Source of the DNA: Eubacteriaceae bacterium
GTDB lineage: Bacteria > Bacillota > Clostridia > Peptostreptococcales > Anaerovoracaceae
DNA: 64,000 nt
Direction: 5' to 3'
Assembly: GCA_902362435.1 (NCBI GenBank)
Contig: CABIWW010000007.1
Span: 1 to 64,000 of the forward strand
The notes beneath the pieces were generated by a model that was not told the origin of the DNA, did no database searches, and saw only the letters and a list, made by a program, of their open reading frames with translations. Numbering within the stretch: the stretch's first letter is position 1; the number at the start of each line of letters is the position of its first letter. Positions 1-9,614 of the stretch are shown one piece after another. The position numbers and the translations under genes are program-made.

Positions 1-131
1 GAAGCCCCCCACAAGAAGAGATCTCCTCCAGAGATGGTAAGACCCGTGAGAGACTATCACGTAGATAGGCCTTGGGTGTAAGTGCAGTAATGCATTGAGC
101 TGAAAGGTACTAATAGGTCGAAGACTTGACC
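1..131 (+). rRNA. 23S ribosomal RNA, 3' end (partial)
   Basis: The first ~130 bases carry the conserved 3' end of bacterial 23S rRNA, including the stretch around GGTACTAATAGGTCGA at about 106-121. The gene starts upstream of the window. Its exact 3' end is not visible and is placed by similarity of the motif. A 5S gene follows after about 70 bases with no tRNA between. Confidence 0.93.
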
Positions 132-199
132 AAGGTTTCAAGGAAGGAAAGAAGCTTGACACAAAGGTTATTCAGTTTTGAGTGTGCGAAGCACGCTTG

Positions 200-317
200 A
201 TGCGGTGATGATAGCGAGGAGGATACACCTGTACCCATACCGAACACAGAAGTTAAGCTCCTTAGCGCTGATGATACTTGGCGGGAGACCGCCTGGGAAA
301 GTAGGACGTTGCCGTTT
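200..317 (+). rRNA. 5S ribosomal RNA
   Basis: The 5S hallmarks are present in order: CCCATACCGAACACAGAAGT near 234-253, GTTAAGCTCC, and the closing GTAGGACGTTGCCG near 301-314 that pairs with the 5' TGCGGTG. Length of about 118 nt is normal for a Firmicute 5S rRNA. It is the last gene of the rrn operon. Confidence 0.95.
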
Positions 318-322
318 TGGTT

Positions 323-357
323 AAAAAAGAAGTTCACGAAAGTGAGCTTCTTTTTTT
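323..357 (+). terminator. rrn operon terminator
   Basis: A 10-bp stem (328-337 with 342-351, one G-U pair) has a GAAA tetraloop and ends in seven T residues. It lies directly after 5S rRNA and is a standard intrinsic terminator. Confidence 0.9.
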
Positions 358-412
358 AGCGCAGCGTACCAAAAGGGACAGCGGAGCCGAAGGCGGAGGA
401 GAGAGCGAAGCG

Positions 413-465
413 AACGTTGCCGCTTTGATTAAAAACACAGCTTACGAAAGTAGGCTGTGTTTTTT
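413..465 (+). repeat. Degenerate copy of 5S tail plus second terminator
   Basis: GAACGTTGCCG followed by TTTGATTAAAAA (412-434) closely matches the end of the 5S gene and its spacer (304-327). It is followed by a second intrinsic terminator: an 11-bp stem 435-445/450-460 with the same GAAA loop and a T run to 465. The 5S body between the copies is missing. It looks like a decayed tandem duplication of the 5S-terminator end, and now gives tandem termination before the next operon. Confidence 0.6.
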
Positions 466-499
466 CACGTACCAAATTGATGAATCTTATCGGGACATA

Positions 500-508
500 T
501 GTTATACT
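500..508 (+). promoter_or_regulatory. Candidate promoter of the jet operon (extended -10)
   Basis: TGTTATACT at 500-508 fits an extended -10 (TG-N-TATACT). The best -35-like hexamer, TTGATG at 477-482, is 20 bp away, which is too long, so the extended -10 would have to carry the activity. The site lies after the tandem terminators and about 60 bp before jetA. Confidence 0.45.
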
Positions 509-571
509 GGATATAAATTTATAAAAGAGGTATGAGTTATCCATTATATTGCAATGGGAAAGGAACATTGG

Positions 572-2071
572 ATGAGATTAAAGGAAACAGTAAGAAAGCC
601 GATGCAGGAAGTGAACTATCTGAACGTTGAAAATTCAGATCGATATCGTTCTATTATGCGGCTTTTTTATTTATATTACGAGAGTTTGAAGTACTGGATG
701 TTTCCGGAGGAAATTCATGCAGAATTGCAGAAGGATCCATATTTTAGAGAATATACATTAGAGCAGTGTAAGCAGGATTTGACGGTTTTAGCAGAATGGG
801 GAAATTTGACCCCAACGCAGGATACACGAAGAGTCTCAACTATTGAGGAATTTAAAAATAAAAAGTTTCGATATCAGATGACGGAAACTTCTGTTGAAAT
901 TGAACGAATGGTGATGCGAGTCGAGAATCTGTTTTTAGAAAACTCATCGTTGGAACCAACATTACTGGAACGAATTCGTGTCACGATAAAACGTATGGAG
1001 GATATGGCAGAAGAATCTGATGAAAAACTTTATTCCTGGTGGAATGATCTGAATACTGATTTTAAACGATTAAATCAAAACTATCAGGATTATATGCGGG
1101 AATTGAACAGTGCAAAAGCTGAGGAGTTAATGCAGACAAAAGATTTTCTGCTGTTCAAAGATCGACTTATCGAATATTTAAGGGGATTTGTTAAGAGCTT
1201 GCAGAATAATGCAAATATTATTGAACAGTATTTGCGCAGGCTGGATCCATATCTTAAAGAGAAGGTTCTGAAACGAATCACAGAGTATACCTTTGCCATT
1301 CCTCGTGTAGGTACTGAAATTGAGTATGAAGATATTTCCCGGACAGTACAAGGTAGATGGAACAGCCTGGAAGAATGGTTTGCAGCGGGAGATGGTAAGG
1401 AGTCAGAAGCATTCAGAGTGTTTGATGCGACAAACGAGATCATTCGTAAAATCACGCGGTATGCAATGCGGATCGGAGAGCAGAGCAGCAGTAGTTCTAA
1501 CCGGCGGGAAGAGTACCGTAAAATGGCAGAGATGTTCTGGAAATGTGATGATATCGGAGATGCACATCGGCTGTCTGCCTGCGTTTTTGGAATAGAAAAG
1601 CCATTTCATTTCAAAGGGATTCCGGAACGAAAAACCGAGAGTATCAACAGTGGCGTTTTTGAGGAGGAGCCGTATGAGATTATAATCAAGCCAAGAGTGC
1701 GGACTTATAGAGAAAAAGTTCAAAAAAGCAGTATTATAGATCGTTCGGCAGAAAAAGAAGCTATGAGAACGGCAACGATTAAACGTATACAGGAAGAACG
1801 AAAATTGCTTCAAAGCTACATTCGGGATGGGAAACTTGATTTTGCAGCCCTTCCTGAAATAAGTCCATATGTTCGTGATATGTTCCTTTTATGGTTGTCC
1901 AAGGCTCTGGAAAGTAAGACTTTAAAAGGGAAGACAGAAGATGGACAGGTATATTATGTAGAAAATGCAGATACGAAAGAATACTGCAGGATCGTTTCCG
2001 ATGATGGGATCTTAGAATTACCAGCTTACCGGATTCGATTCGAATTAAATAAAGAAAATGAGGAGATATGA
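572..2071 (+). CDS. jetA: Wadjet anti-plasmid system protein JetA (TIGR02677/DUF2397 family)
   Basis: By its N-terminal pattern (RYRSIMRLFY, then YWMFPEEI) and its place in the operon this is a TIGR02677/DUF2397 protein. In Wadjet this is the kleisin-like subunit that binds the SMC heads. Most of the ~499-residue protein is predicted helical. I place the start at the ATG at 572, because GGAAAGGA lies 8 nt upstream; an in-frame ATG at 554 has no ribosome binding site. The stop overlaps jetB by ATGA. Codon use is rich in CGA/CGT/CGG for Arg and poor in ATA, unlike later genes. The family call is firm from context; exact domain borders are not visible. Confidence 0.85.
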   Translation: MRLKETVRKPMQEVNYLNVENSDRYRSIMRLFYLYYESLKYWMFPEEIHAELQKDPYFREYTLEQCKQDLTVLAEWGNLTPTQDTRRVSTIEEFKNKKFRYQMTETSVEIERMVMRVENLFLENSSLEPTLLERIRVTIKRMEDMAEESDEKLYSWWNDLNTDFKRLNQNYQDYMRELNSAKAEELMQTKDFLLFKDRLIEYLRGFVKSLQNNANIIEQYLRRLDPYLKEKVLKRITEYTFAIPRVGTEIEYEDISRTVQGRWNSLEEWFAAGDGKESEAFRVFDATNEIIRKITRYAMRIGEQSSSSSNRREEYRKMAEMFWKCDDIGDAHRLSACVFGIEKPFHFKGIPERKTESINSGVFEEEPYEIIIKPRVRTYREKVQKSSIIDRSAEKEAMRTATIKRIQEERKLLQSYIRDGKLDFAALPEISPYVRDMFLLWLSKALESKTLKGKTEDGQVYYVENADTKEYCRIVSDDGILELPAYRIRFELNKENEEI

Positions 2072-3204
2072 GCACACTGGAAATTTTGCTGGAACGACGC
2101 TGGATCTTGAAGCATCGTGAAAAAGAATTGTATTATAAGGTAAAAGATGAGATAGGCGGACTGCGCCCGTTTTTCATGGAAAAACTGGGGTATCAGATAG
2201 TTATGAATCCATATTTGATCAAAGTAGAAAAACTGCCGGCAAGACCAGAGCCATGGATGGGAATCACAGATTTTAAGGATAAAAGGGAGTATGTGTTTTT
2301 TTGTCTGGTGCTGATGTTTCTTGAGGATGCATCGGAACAGTTTATTCTGTCACAGCTTACAGAATACATTCAGGCGCAGTTTAGAGAAGAAGATATCGAC
2401 TGGAAAGAGTATCTGTATCGGCGACAATTGATCAGGGTCTTGAAATACTGTGTAAAAATGGGGATCCTTACTGTAAATGATGGCAGTGAGGATGAATTTG
2501 CAAGTGATGGACAGGGAGAAGTCCTGTATGAAAACACCGGAGTGGCTCGTTATTTTATGAGAACATTTACGCAGGATATAATGAATTATACGGATCCGAA
2601 ACAGTTTGGAAAAGAAGAGTGGATCGGCGTAGATGAGGATCGAGGTATCGTTAGAAGGCAGCGGGTGTACAGGGCATTACTTATGACACCGGGCTTGTAT
2701 AAAGATAAGAGTTTGGAAGAAGACTTTGCCTATATCAGAAACCAGAGAAATTTTCTGGGAGGAGATCTGGCAAACTATCTGGATTGTGAACTGCAGGTGT
2801 ATCGAAATAGTGTTTTTTTGATTTTAGGCGAAAATTGTTATATGGGAAGAACTTTTCCGGAAGAAAATATGCGATCGGATATCGTGCTGCTGTTCCATGG
2901 ATTAGTGCTTGAAAAAGTGCATAGTGGTGAAATATCCGTGGGAACAGAAGAACTGGTTTTGATTTCGGAGGAGTATTTTCTGGAGCTGCTGGAGCTGTGC
3001 AGGGAACATTATAGAAATGGATTCATAAAAACGTTTCGAGATATGACTACACAGGAATTTTGTATGGAAATGACCACATATATGATGCAGATGGGGTTTA
3101 TTCAATGGGAAAATGGGAACATACGGATCAGTACTGCAGCAGGGAAAATAACGGGTAAATATCCTGAAGCTTTTTTGGAACAGGGAGGACAAGATGAACA
3201 GTAA
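2068..3204 (+). CDS. jetB: Wadjet system protein JetB (TIGR02678/DUF2398 family)
   Basis: The 378-residue protein has the TIGR02678/DUF2398 pattern near its N terminus: a KLGYQIVMNPYLIKVEKLPA segment followed by WMGITDF, around residues 40-75. In Wadjet this corresponds to the KITE (MukE-like winged-helix) subunit that joins JetA on the SMC heads. It starts within jetA through an ATGA overlap and overlaps jetC by 11 bp, so the four genes are one translationally coupled transcript. No membrane segment or enzyme motif is visible, as expected for a structural subunit. Confidence 0.85.
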   Translation: MSTLEILLERRWILKHREKELYYKVKDEIGGLRPFFMEKLGYQIVMNPYLIKVEKLPARPEPWMGITDFKDKREYVFFCLVLMFLEDASEQFILSQLTEYIQAQFREEDIDWKEYLYRRQLIRVLKYCVKMGILTVNDGSEDEFASDGQGEVLYENTGVARYFMRTFTQDIMNYTDPKQFGKEEWIGVDEDRGIVRRQRVYRALLMTPGLYKDKSLEEDFAYIRNQRNFLGGDLANYLDCELQVYRNSVFLILGENCYMGRTFPEENMRSDIVLLFHGLVLEKVHSGEISVGTEELVLISEEYFLELLELCREHYRNGFIKTFRDMTTQEFCMEMTTYMMQMGFIQWENGNIRISTAAGKITGKYPEAFLEQGGQDEQ

Positions 3205-6200
3205 GTGGCAGCTTTCCAGAGTTGGGCTGGTAAACTTTTGGTATTATGATGAGGAAGAGTTTTCTTTTCAGGATGGAAGAATGCTGCTTCGCGGTGCAAA
3301 TGGTTCAGGAAAATCAGTTACGATGCAAAGCTTTATTCCACTGTTGCTGGATGGAAATATGAGACCGGAACGATTAGACCCTTTTGGTTCCAATGCGCGA
3401 AAAATGGAGAATTATCTGCTGGAAGAGGGTGATGAACGGGAGGAACGTACCGGATACCTTTATATGGAGATGAAACGACAGAAAGCTGACGAGTATATAA
3501 CGCTGGGAATCGGACTTAGAGCCAGAAAAAATAAAAAGATGGATTCATGGTATTTTGGCATTACTGATGGCCGCAGGATCGGGATCGACATTGATCTATA
3601 TAAAGAGCAGCAGGAGAAAATCGTATATACGAAGCGTGAGCTGACCAATCGCATTGGTGAAGGTGGATGGGTGATAGAAAGTCAGCGGGAATATGCTGAT
3701 CAAGTCAATCGCCTCTTGTTTGGTTTTGAAACCGGTGAAGAATATAAGGAACTTCTCGATCTGCTGATCCAGCTTCGGACACCGAAATTGTCGAAGGACT
3801 TTAAACCAACGGTGATCAATGAGATCTTAAGTGGATCGCTGCAGACGCTTTCTGAAGATGATCTGCGTCCGATGTCTGAGGCTATTGAGAACATGGACAG
3901 CATTAAAACAAATCTGGATGCATTACAGGCAGGGATCGAAGCGGCAGAGCAGATCAAAAAAGTATATGATCAGTATAATGAAATCGTACTGTGTGATAAG
4001 GCGTTATTGTATCAGAATGCCTGTGCAGAGCATCGCGATTTGAAGGAGCGAACAGATTACTTGAAGCAGGATATTGAGGACCATAAAAGAGAGGAAGAGC
4101 AGGAAATCCAGCATTTTGAAGCTTTGCAGCGAGAAATGGCCGTTTTGCAGGAAGAACGGGATTCTTTAGCGGAAAGTGATGCAGCAAAGCTGAAAGAGAA
4201 TGAAGAAAAATTAAAATCACAGCAAGAAGAGATCGAGGAAAGAAATCGTCAGAAGACACAGCAGGAAGAAGATAAAAAGGATAAATTACGGGAAACCGAG
4301 ATGCTGATCAATGAAAGTGAAGAACGCTGTGACAGATACTGGAGAGATGTGGAAAAATCCCTTGCTGCAATGGAAGAAGAACTGCAGGAAATCCCATATG
4401 ATGATGCAGCGTTTCTAAGAAAAGAACTGATAGCGTCAAAGGGCACTTTATATCAGTTTTCCTCTCATGTTCAAATCTGGAAAGAATACTGCAGGCTTGT
4501 AGATCATGGAAAGGAAAAACTGAAAGAGGAGCGAGAATGCAGGAAACGATACAGCAAAACCGTAGAAGACTTGGATCGATATCGTGAGGATGTGGATCAG
4601 GCGGAACGGATTTTGCGACAGCATGAGAATCAGTTGCATGAAATAAAACAGGAACTGATCGAGAAGATCTATTCATGGAGTAAGGAGAATCAGGAACTGC
4701 AGCAGGTGGATGACAGTGTATTACAGGATATGAATCGAAAGATCGATGGATACCGGTCGGGAGCAGATTATTGGGAAATCCGGAATCTCTGGAAACCAGT
4801 CTATGATGAAAAACAGCGTGAACTCGACAGACTGGTACTTGATCAGGGGTGGAAGATAAAAGTTGCAGAGGAAGCTTTACAGATGAAAGAGGAAGAGCTG
4901 CAGAGCTGGCGCGATAAAACAGATCCGGAGCCGGAATGTGATGAAGCGACAGCAGCCAGTCGAAAGGCGCTGGATGAAAAGAGAATCCCATATTTGCCGT
5001 TTTACAAAATCGTAGATTTTGATGACAGCCTTTCTGAAGAAGCAAAAGGTATGCTGGAAGAAGCTTTGCTGCGGATGGGAGTTCTGGATGCTTTGATCAT
5101 TTCTGCCGAATATCGTGAACAGGTATTGCAGATGGGTAAAGGGATTTGTGATAAGTATCTGTTTACGGACATAACTGCGGTACAGGAAAATCTGATGAAT
5201 GCTCTTCATATCGATGAAGAAAAAAACAGTATTTTGTTGTATCAAAAGGTAGCAAGAATTCTTTCGGCAATCGGATGGAATGAAGGCAAGGCTGGAACGT
5301 GGGTCGATGCACAGGGGAATTATAAACTGGGTATCATCGAAGGAACTGTTACAAAGCAGTATGAACCCAAGTATATAGGAACCCTTGCAAGAAAACGTCA
5401 TCAGCAGGCTATGATCCGCGAGCTGGAGAAAGTATGCGAAGGACAAAGGGACGTGCTGGAATCACTGCGAGAGGGAAGAATGCAGCTGCAGGATCGCAGC
5501 GGTAAGCTGGAGAAAGAATGGCTTGCATTTCCGAAAGAAGATGATCTGAAGCTGGCTGCGAGAGAATATGAGCGCCAGGAGGAAATGCTGGAACATTTAC
5601 AGGGCGTCGTTCAAAAGCAGCGTGAAGCGGTGGAAAAAGAGAGGGCGCAATTAGATACAGTCAGCATACAGGTGCAGGAAATCTGCAGAAAGTGTGAATT
5701 GAATGCTACTTTGTCCGTTTTTGAGGATGTACTGGAACGGCTGCAAAGTTATGGAGAACTGTTGACTGCGCTACAAATCTGTTATGCAAGATATGTTGGA
5801 GAGATAGAGCAAATCAATTCGCAGAAAAGCCATCTGGAGGATCTGGAGCATGATCTGGATGATATTCGTTATGAGCTGGGGCAGATCGAGAAAAGCAGGA
5901 GAAAGATCGCAGAAAGCCTGAATTCGGTTTCGGAGCAGTTGAAGCTGACAGATTACGATTCGATCAAAGTGCGTCTGGATCATTGTATAATGCGGCTGCA
6001 GCAAATCCCGGAAGAACAGAATACTTCTGCTGCAAATAAGTCGCGCCTGCAGACCGAATCGAAACAGCTGGAAGAAAAGTTAGAGCAGACAGAACAGAAA
6101 AAAGATGATATGCTGATCCGTAGAGACTGGCTGAAACTGGCCTTTGAGGAAGAATATCGTCTGGGATATGTGGAGTGTGAGATTCCAGAAGAGAGAGAGC

Positions 6201-7297
6201 AGGTAAGCCTGGAGAATATTGCAAATAAGATCTGCGGGATGCTGTCAGGGAAATTTGGTAACCAGAAACAGGCGGATCTTTTGAGACGGCTTCAGGAAGT
6301 TTATCACCGATGCCGGAGTGCGCTGCTTGAGTATCAGATCACACTGAAAACTCTTTTTGCCTCACGCGACGAGGCCACCGATTTTCAGGTCATGAGTATG
6401 AAGCGGATCGACATTTCCGGAAAATATCGGGGTGCGGCGGTTACTTTTGTACAGCTTATCCGGCAGATGAAAGAAGATGCAGAAGTTCAGAAAAAATTGC
6501 TGAGCGAGAAAGACAGGGAGCTGTTTGAGGATATTCTGAGCAATACTATCAGCAAAAAGATCAGGGCTAAGATACTGGACAGCAAGCGCTGGGTGGAGAA
6601 GATGAATGGACTGATGGAGTCTATGCAGACTTCCAGCGGCCTGACTTTGAGCCTGCGGTGGAAAAACAAGCGTGCGGAAAAGGATGATCAGCTGGATACA
6701 AAGGCTCTTGTGGAATTACTGCAGAAAGATGCAGATATTATGCGGCCGGAGGAGGCAGCACAGTTATCAAGGCATTTCCGATCGAAAATAGAGGAGGCTC
6801 GCAGAATCACCGGAGAGGGTTCCAACATTCAGTCTTTCCATGCGGTTATGCGTGAAATCCTGGATTATCGTCAATGGTTTGAATTTCAGCTGGAGTGTCA
6901 GAAAACCGGAGAGAAAAAGAAAGAATTGACAAATCGGGTATTCTTTACTTTCAGCGGTGGTGAAAAAGCCATGGCAATGTATGTGCCGCTGTTTTCTGCC
7001 GTTGTTGCGAAGTATGCAGGAGCCAGACCGGATGCACCGAGACTGATATCGCTGGATGAAGCCTTTGCAGGTGTAGACGAAACCAATATTCGTGATATGT
7101 TCCGACTGATGGTAGAATTTGATTTTAATTTTATGATAAATTCACAGATTTTGTGGGGTGATTATGATACAGTTCCGGGACTGGCTATTTATCAGCTGAT
7201 CCGTCCGGAAAATGTAAAGTACGTTACGGTGATACGTTACCTCTGGAACGGAGAGGTGAAGCGAATGTTGACAGGAAAAGAAGAGAATCTGCTATGA
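3194..7297 (+). CDS. jetC: Wadjet SMC-like ATPase JetC (TIGR02680 family)
   Basis: This 1367-residue protein is an SMC/MukB-like ATPase that extrudes DNA loops in Wadjet. Walker A GANGSGKS is at residues 34-41 and the N terminus around it matches TIGR02680 (WYYDEEEF, LLLRGANGSGKSVTMQSF). Long Glu/Lys/Gln-rich coiled coils span about 235-590 and 700-1190, with a hinge-like region between. The ABC signature FSGGEKA (about 1253-1259) and Walker B LISLDEAF (1284-1291) close the C-terminal head. All ATPase motifs are intact. It overlaps jetB by 11 bp and jetD by ATGA. Confidence 0.93.
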   Translation: MNSKWQLSRVGLVNFWYYDEEEFSFQDGRMLLRGANGSGKSVTMQSFIPLLLDGNMRPERLDPFGSNARKMENYLLEEGDEREERTGYLYMEMKRQKADEYITLGIGLRARKNKKMDSWYFGITDGRRIGIDIDLYKEQQEKIVYTKRELTNRIGEGGWVIESQREYADQVNRLLFGFETGEEYKELLDLLIQLRTPKLSKDFKPTVINEILSGSLQTLSEDDLRPMSEAIENMDSIKTNLDALQAGIEAAEQIKKVYDQYNEIVLCDKALLYQNACAEHRDLKERTDYLKQDIEDHKREEEQEIQHFEALQREMAVLQEERDSLAESDAAKLKENEEKLKSQQEEIEERNRQKTQQEEDKKDKLRETEMLINESEERCDRYWRDVEKSLAAMEEELQEIPYDDAAFLRKELIASKGTLYQFSSHVQIWKEYCRLVDHGKEKLKEERECRKRYSKTVEDLDRYREDVDQAERILRQHENQLHEIKQELIEKIYSWSKENQELQQVDDSVLQDMNRKIDGYRSGADYWEIRNLWKPVYDEKQRELDRLVLDQGWKIKVAEEALQMKEEELQSWRDKTDPEPECDEATAASRKALDEKRIPYLPFYKIVDFDDSLSEEAKGMLEEALLRMGVLDALIISAEYREQVLQMGKGICDKYLFTDITAVQENLMNALHIDEEKNSILLYQKVARILSAIGWNEGKAGTWVDAQGNYKLGIIEGTVTKQYEPKYIGTLARKRHQQAMIRELEKVCEGQRDVLESLREGRMQLQDRSGKLEKEWLAFPKEDDLKLAAREYERQEEMLEHLQGVVQKQREAVEKERAQLDTVSIQVQEICRKCELNATLSVFEDVLERLQSYGELLTALQICYARYVGEIEQINSQKSHLEDLEHDLDDIRYELGQIEKSRRKIAESLNSVSEQLKLTDYDSIKVRLDHCIMRLQQIPEEQNTSAANKSRLQTESKQLEEKLEQTEQKKDDMLIRRDWLKLAFEEEYRLGYVECEIPEEREQVSLENIANKICGMLSGKFGNQKQADLLRRLQEVYHRCRSALLEYQITLKTLFASRDEATDFQVMSMKRIDISGKYRGAAVTFVQLIRQMKEDAEVQKKLLSEKDRELFEDILSNTISKKIRAKILDSKRWVEKMNGLMESMQTSSGLTLSLRWKNKRAEKDDQLDTKALVELLQKDADIMRPEEAAQLSRHFRSKIEEARRITGEGSNIQSFHAVMREILDYRQWFEFQLECQKTGEKKKELTNRVFFTFSGGEKAMAMYVPLFSAVVAKYAGARPDAPRLISLDEAFAGVDETNIRDMFRLMVEFDFNFMINSQILWGDYDTVPGLAIYQLIRPENVKYVTVIRYLWNGEVKRMLTGKEENLL

Positions 7298-8595
7298 ATG
7301 GGGAAGAAAAAAAGTGTCTGTTGTTAAATGAATGTGTAACTTATTTTAAAAAATATCCTGTGTTTCAGAAACTGCTGGAAGGATTTTGGGAAAAGTATCG
7401 CAGTCTGGGACACTGGGGCGGTACTGTTACTTTAAAAGCATTGTCACGTGAAGAAAAAGCTGATCTTGGCGGATTTCTGGCAAAAGACTTTATTGGCAGA
7501 CAGGTCGTTCGTATTACGGCGGCACAGATGGAGAATGCTTTAAAATCCACCAGGTTTGCAGAAGTGGAATGGACGGAGATCCTGGAACAGTATTTTGAAA
7601 GATCCCTGGTCAGCAAAAAAGATGATCTGGCTGCGAAGCAGACAGAAAAAGAAAAATTTTTTGAAACGATTTTAGCACTATATCATGAAACTTACATGGG
7701 AAAATGGCTGAAACGCGTTTTAGAACACCGGACGGATGGCTATGCAATGATCATGCAGCATTACCGGGAAAACTCTTTGCAGTTGGAAGAAGGGTTGCGA
7801 AATGTTTTGCGAGCAGAAAACGAGCTGCCGAACCTTGAGCGGGGCGAAAACAGGAAACTTTTAGCAGTGTTTGCAGCGGAAATAACAGGAAATCCTCATG
7901 CATTCGACGATGGTACATTTGAGGACAAACTGCTGCAGGCATTTTTGAAGGAAAAAACCGGGTTTCAGAAAAAGAGCGGAATGTCTGAAACGGAATATAA
8001 GAAGGAACTGTATTATCGTGCCGGAATCATAAAAGATAAGGTTTCCAATGACGTTTTAGTATACGGAATCCACGGATGGGACGATAGCGGTAAGAGTCAT
8101 GAGGGGCTGGAAGGTTTCTGCAAAAGACAGGAGCCTGTCAGGCTGACTTTGCAGACAACAGGAAATTTGAAGCGGGCTGCCGGAAAAGAAAATAGTGTTT
8201 ACATAGTAGAAAATCCGGCAGTTTTTTCTGTTTTACTTGACCATTATCCTGAAAAAGCTTTTGTCTGTGGAAATGGACAGTTAAATCTGGCGACGTACAT
8301 TTTACTGGACAAACTGGCAGAGTCGACAAAACTGTATTATACGGGAGACTATGACCCGGAGGGGCTTTTGATTGCTCAAACTCTGAAGCAGAGATACGGA
8401 GAGATCCTGACTCTCTGGAACTATGATGTGGAATGGTATAAACGATACTGTACAGATCATATTTTAAAAGAGGCTCGTATAAAAAAGCTGGAAAAAATCG
8501 TGCTGCCGGAATTACAGGAACTGAAAAAAACAATGCAAATAGAGAAGAAAGCTGCTTATCAGGAAGCTATGCTGAAAACGTATGTTATACAATGA
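7294..8595 (+). CDS. jetD: Wadjet nuclease subunit JetD (TIGR02679/DUF2399, Toprim-like)
   Basis: The 433-residue protein is the DNA-cleaving subunit of Wadjet, related to the topoisomerase VI/Spo11 Toprim fold. The catalytic-type acidic residues are visible: YIVENPAVF with its Glu around residue 307, and TGDYDPEGL around 349-357. The start overlaps jetC by ATGA, with all four subunits present and undamaged, so the system is probably active. In known Wadjets the complex senses small circular DNA by loop extrusion and JetD cuts it. Subtype numbering should be set by profile search. Confidence 0.88.
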   Translation: MNGEEKKCLLLNECVTYFKKYPVFQKLLEGFWEKYRSLGHWGGTVTLKALSREEKADLGGFLAKDFIGRQVVRITAAQMENALKSTRFAEVEWTEILEQYFERSLVSKKDDLAAKQTEKEKFFETILALYHETYMGKWLKRVLEHRTDGYAMIMQHYRENSLQLEEGLRNVLRAENELPNLERGENRKLLAVFAAEITGNPHAFDDGTFEDKLLQAFLKEKTGFQKKSGMSETEYKKELYYRAGIIKDKVSNDVLVYGIHGWDDSGKSHEGLEGFCKRQEPVRLTLQTTGNLKRAAGKENSVYIVENPAVFSVLLDHYPEKAFVCGNGQLNLATYILLDKLAESTKLYYTGDYDPEGLLIAQTLKQRYGEILTLWNYDVEWYKRYCTDHILKEARIKKLEKIVLPELQELKKTMQIEKKAAYQEAMLKTYVIQ

Positions 8596-8707
8596 AAAGT
8601 TCTGAAAAGGGTTCATCTTTATATTGAAAATATTTTATATAAACGGTAGCTTTATGGTTTAAAACAGCATATAGTAATAGCATTACAAACGAAGGAGGGA
8701 GAATGAT

Positions 8708-9553
8708 TTGTCTGACAGATTTATTACAGATCAGAATATAGCGGATTTTCATATGTTTCTTATTGATGAAGAACGCAGCAGCGGAACTATCAAGAAATAT
8801 ATCCACGATTCCAGGATGTTCAAGACATGGCTGGGAGAGTGTCCGGTAAATAAGGAAAAGGCAGGACAATGGAAGAGAGAGCTGATTGAAAGCGGCCGAG
8901 CACCGGCAACGGTGAATTCTATGCTGGCGGCAGTCAACACGTTTTTTCGATTCATGAGATGGGAGGATCTGCATTTGAAGTCGATCCGTCTTCAGAGACG
9001 GTTTTTCAGAGAAAATGAAAGAGAACTGACAAAAGATGAATACGAGCGACTCATGGAAACTGCGAGGAAGCGCGGCGATGAAAGACTGGCTCTTCTGATG
9101 GAGACCATTTGCTCCACGGGTATACGGGTCAGTGAAGTGCAGTATATAACAGTAGAATCAGTAAAAAAAAGACGGGCACAGATTTCTATGAAAGGAAAGT
9201 TGCGTACTATTCTGATACCGGCTCAGCTTTGCAGGAAATTGCGCAGATATGCAGTGAAACATGACATTCGGCATGGTGAGATTTTCCTTACAAAGTATGG
9301 TACGCGGCTTAGCCGAAAGCAGATCTGGGCTCAGATGAAAGCTTTATGCAAATATGCAGGTATCGAGAAGGAGAAGGTTTTTCCACATAATCTGCGGCAT
9401 TTGTTTGCAAGGTGCTTTTACAAAATTTCACGTGATATTTCAAGTCTGGCAGACGTGCTTGGGCACAGCAGCATTGAAACTACACGTATTTATCTGATTT
9501 CGACGGAAAATGAGCACATTAAAAAAATAGCCCGGCTGGGGCTTGTGCAATAG
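8708..9553 (+). CDS. Tyrosine recombinase/integrase, probable invertase of the adjacent switch
   Basis: This 281-residue protein has an N-terminal SAM-like core-binding domain (about 10-95) and a C-terminal catalytic domain. The catalytic set is complete: Arg140 in TGIRVSE, Lys164, His227 and Arg230 in HNLR, His253 in LGHSS, and nucleophile Tyr262. It starts at a TTG (8708) with GGAGGG 7-8 nt upstream; the nearby ATG at 8703 is out of frame and soon stops. Its stop codon overlaps the left 22-bp inverted repeat. Size and placement fit a dedicated DNA-inversion recombinase rather than a prophage integrase. The 112 bp before it hold no clear promoter. Confidence 0.85.
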   Translation: MSDRFITDQNIADFHMFLIDEERSSGTIKKYIHDSRMFKTWLGECPVNKEKAGQWKRELIESGRAPATVNSMLAAVNTFFRFMRWEDLHLKSIRLQRRFFRENERELTKDEYERLMETARKRGDERLALLMETICSTGIRVSEVQYITVESVKKRRAQISMKGKLRTILIPAQLCRKLRRYAVKHDIRHGEIFLTKYGTRLSRKQIWAQMKALCKYAGIEKEKVFPHNLRHLFARCFYKISRDISSLADVLGHSSIETTRIYLISTENEHIKKIARLGLVQ

Positions 9554-9573
9554 ACAAAATAAGTATTTTGTCT
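9552..9573. repeat. Left inverted repeat of invertible segment
   Basis: The site has two perfect 10-bp arms, AGACAAAATA and its complement, around a central AG. The reverse complement occurs exactly at 9888-9909, so the two sites are in inverted orientation. The central dinucleotide (AG here, CT there) gives each palindrome its direction. The site overlaps the recombinase stop codon. Confidence 0.85.
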
Positions 9574-9614
9574 ATTAAAATCCATGTATGGCTTAGCACT
9601 AATTTTCAGATTTT

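Noticed and set aside
532-630. 32-codon frame starting at ATG 532 behind AAAGAGG, overlapping the jetA start in another frame
   Set aside because: Good RBS, but the product resembles nothing and overlaps the conserved jetA start; kept only as a possible upstream reading frame.
8708-9553. Prophage or integrative element integrase
   Set aside because: No phage or conjugation genes, no tRNA and no direct att repeats nearby; the inverted 22-bp sites point to local inversion instead.
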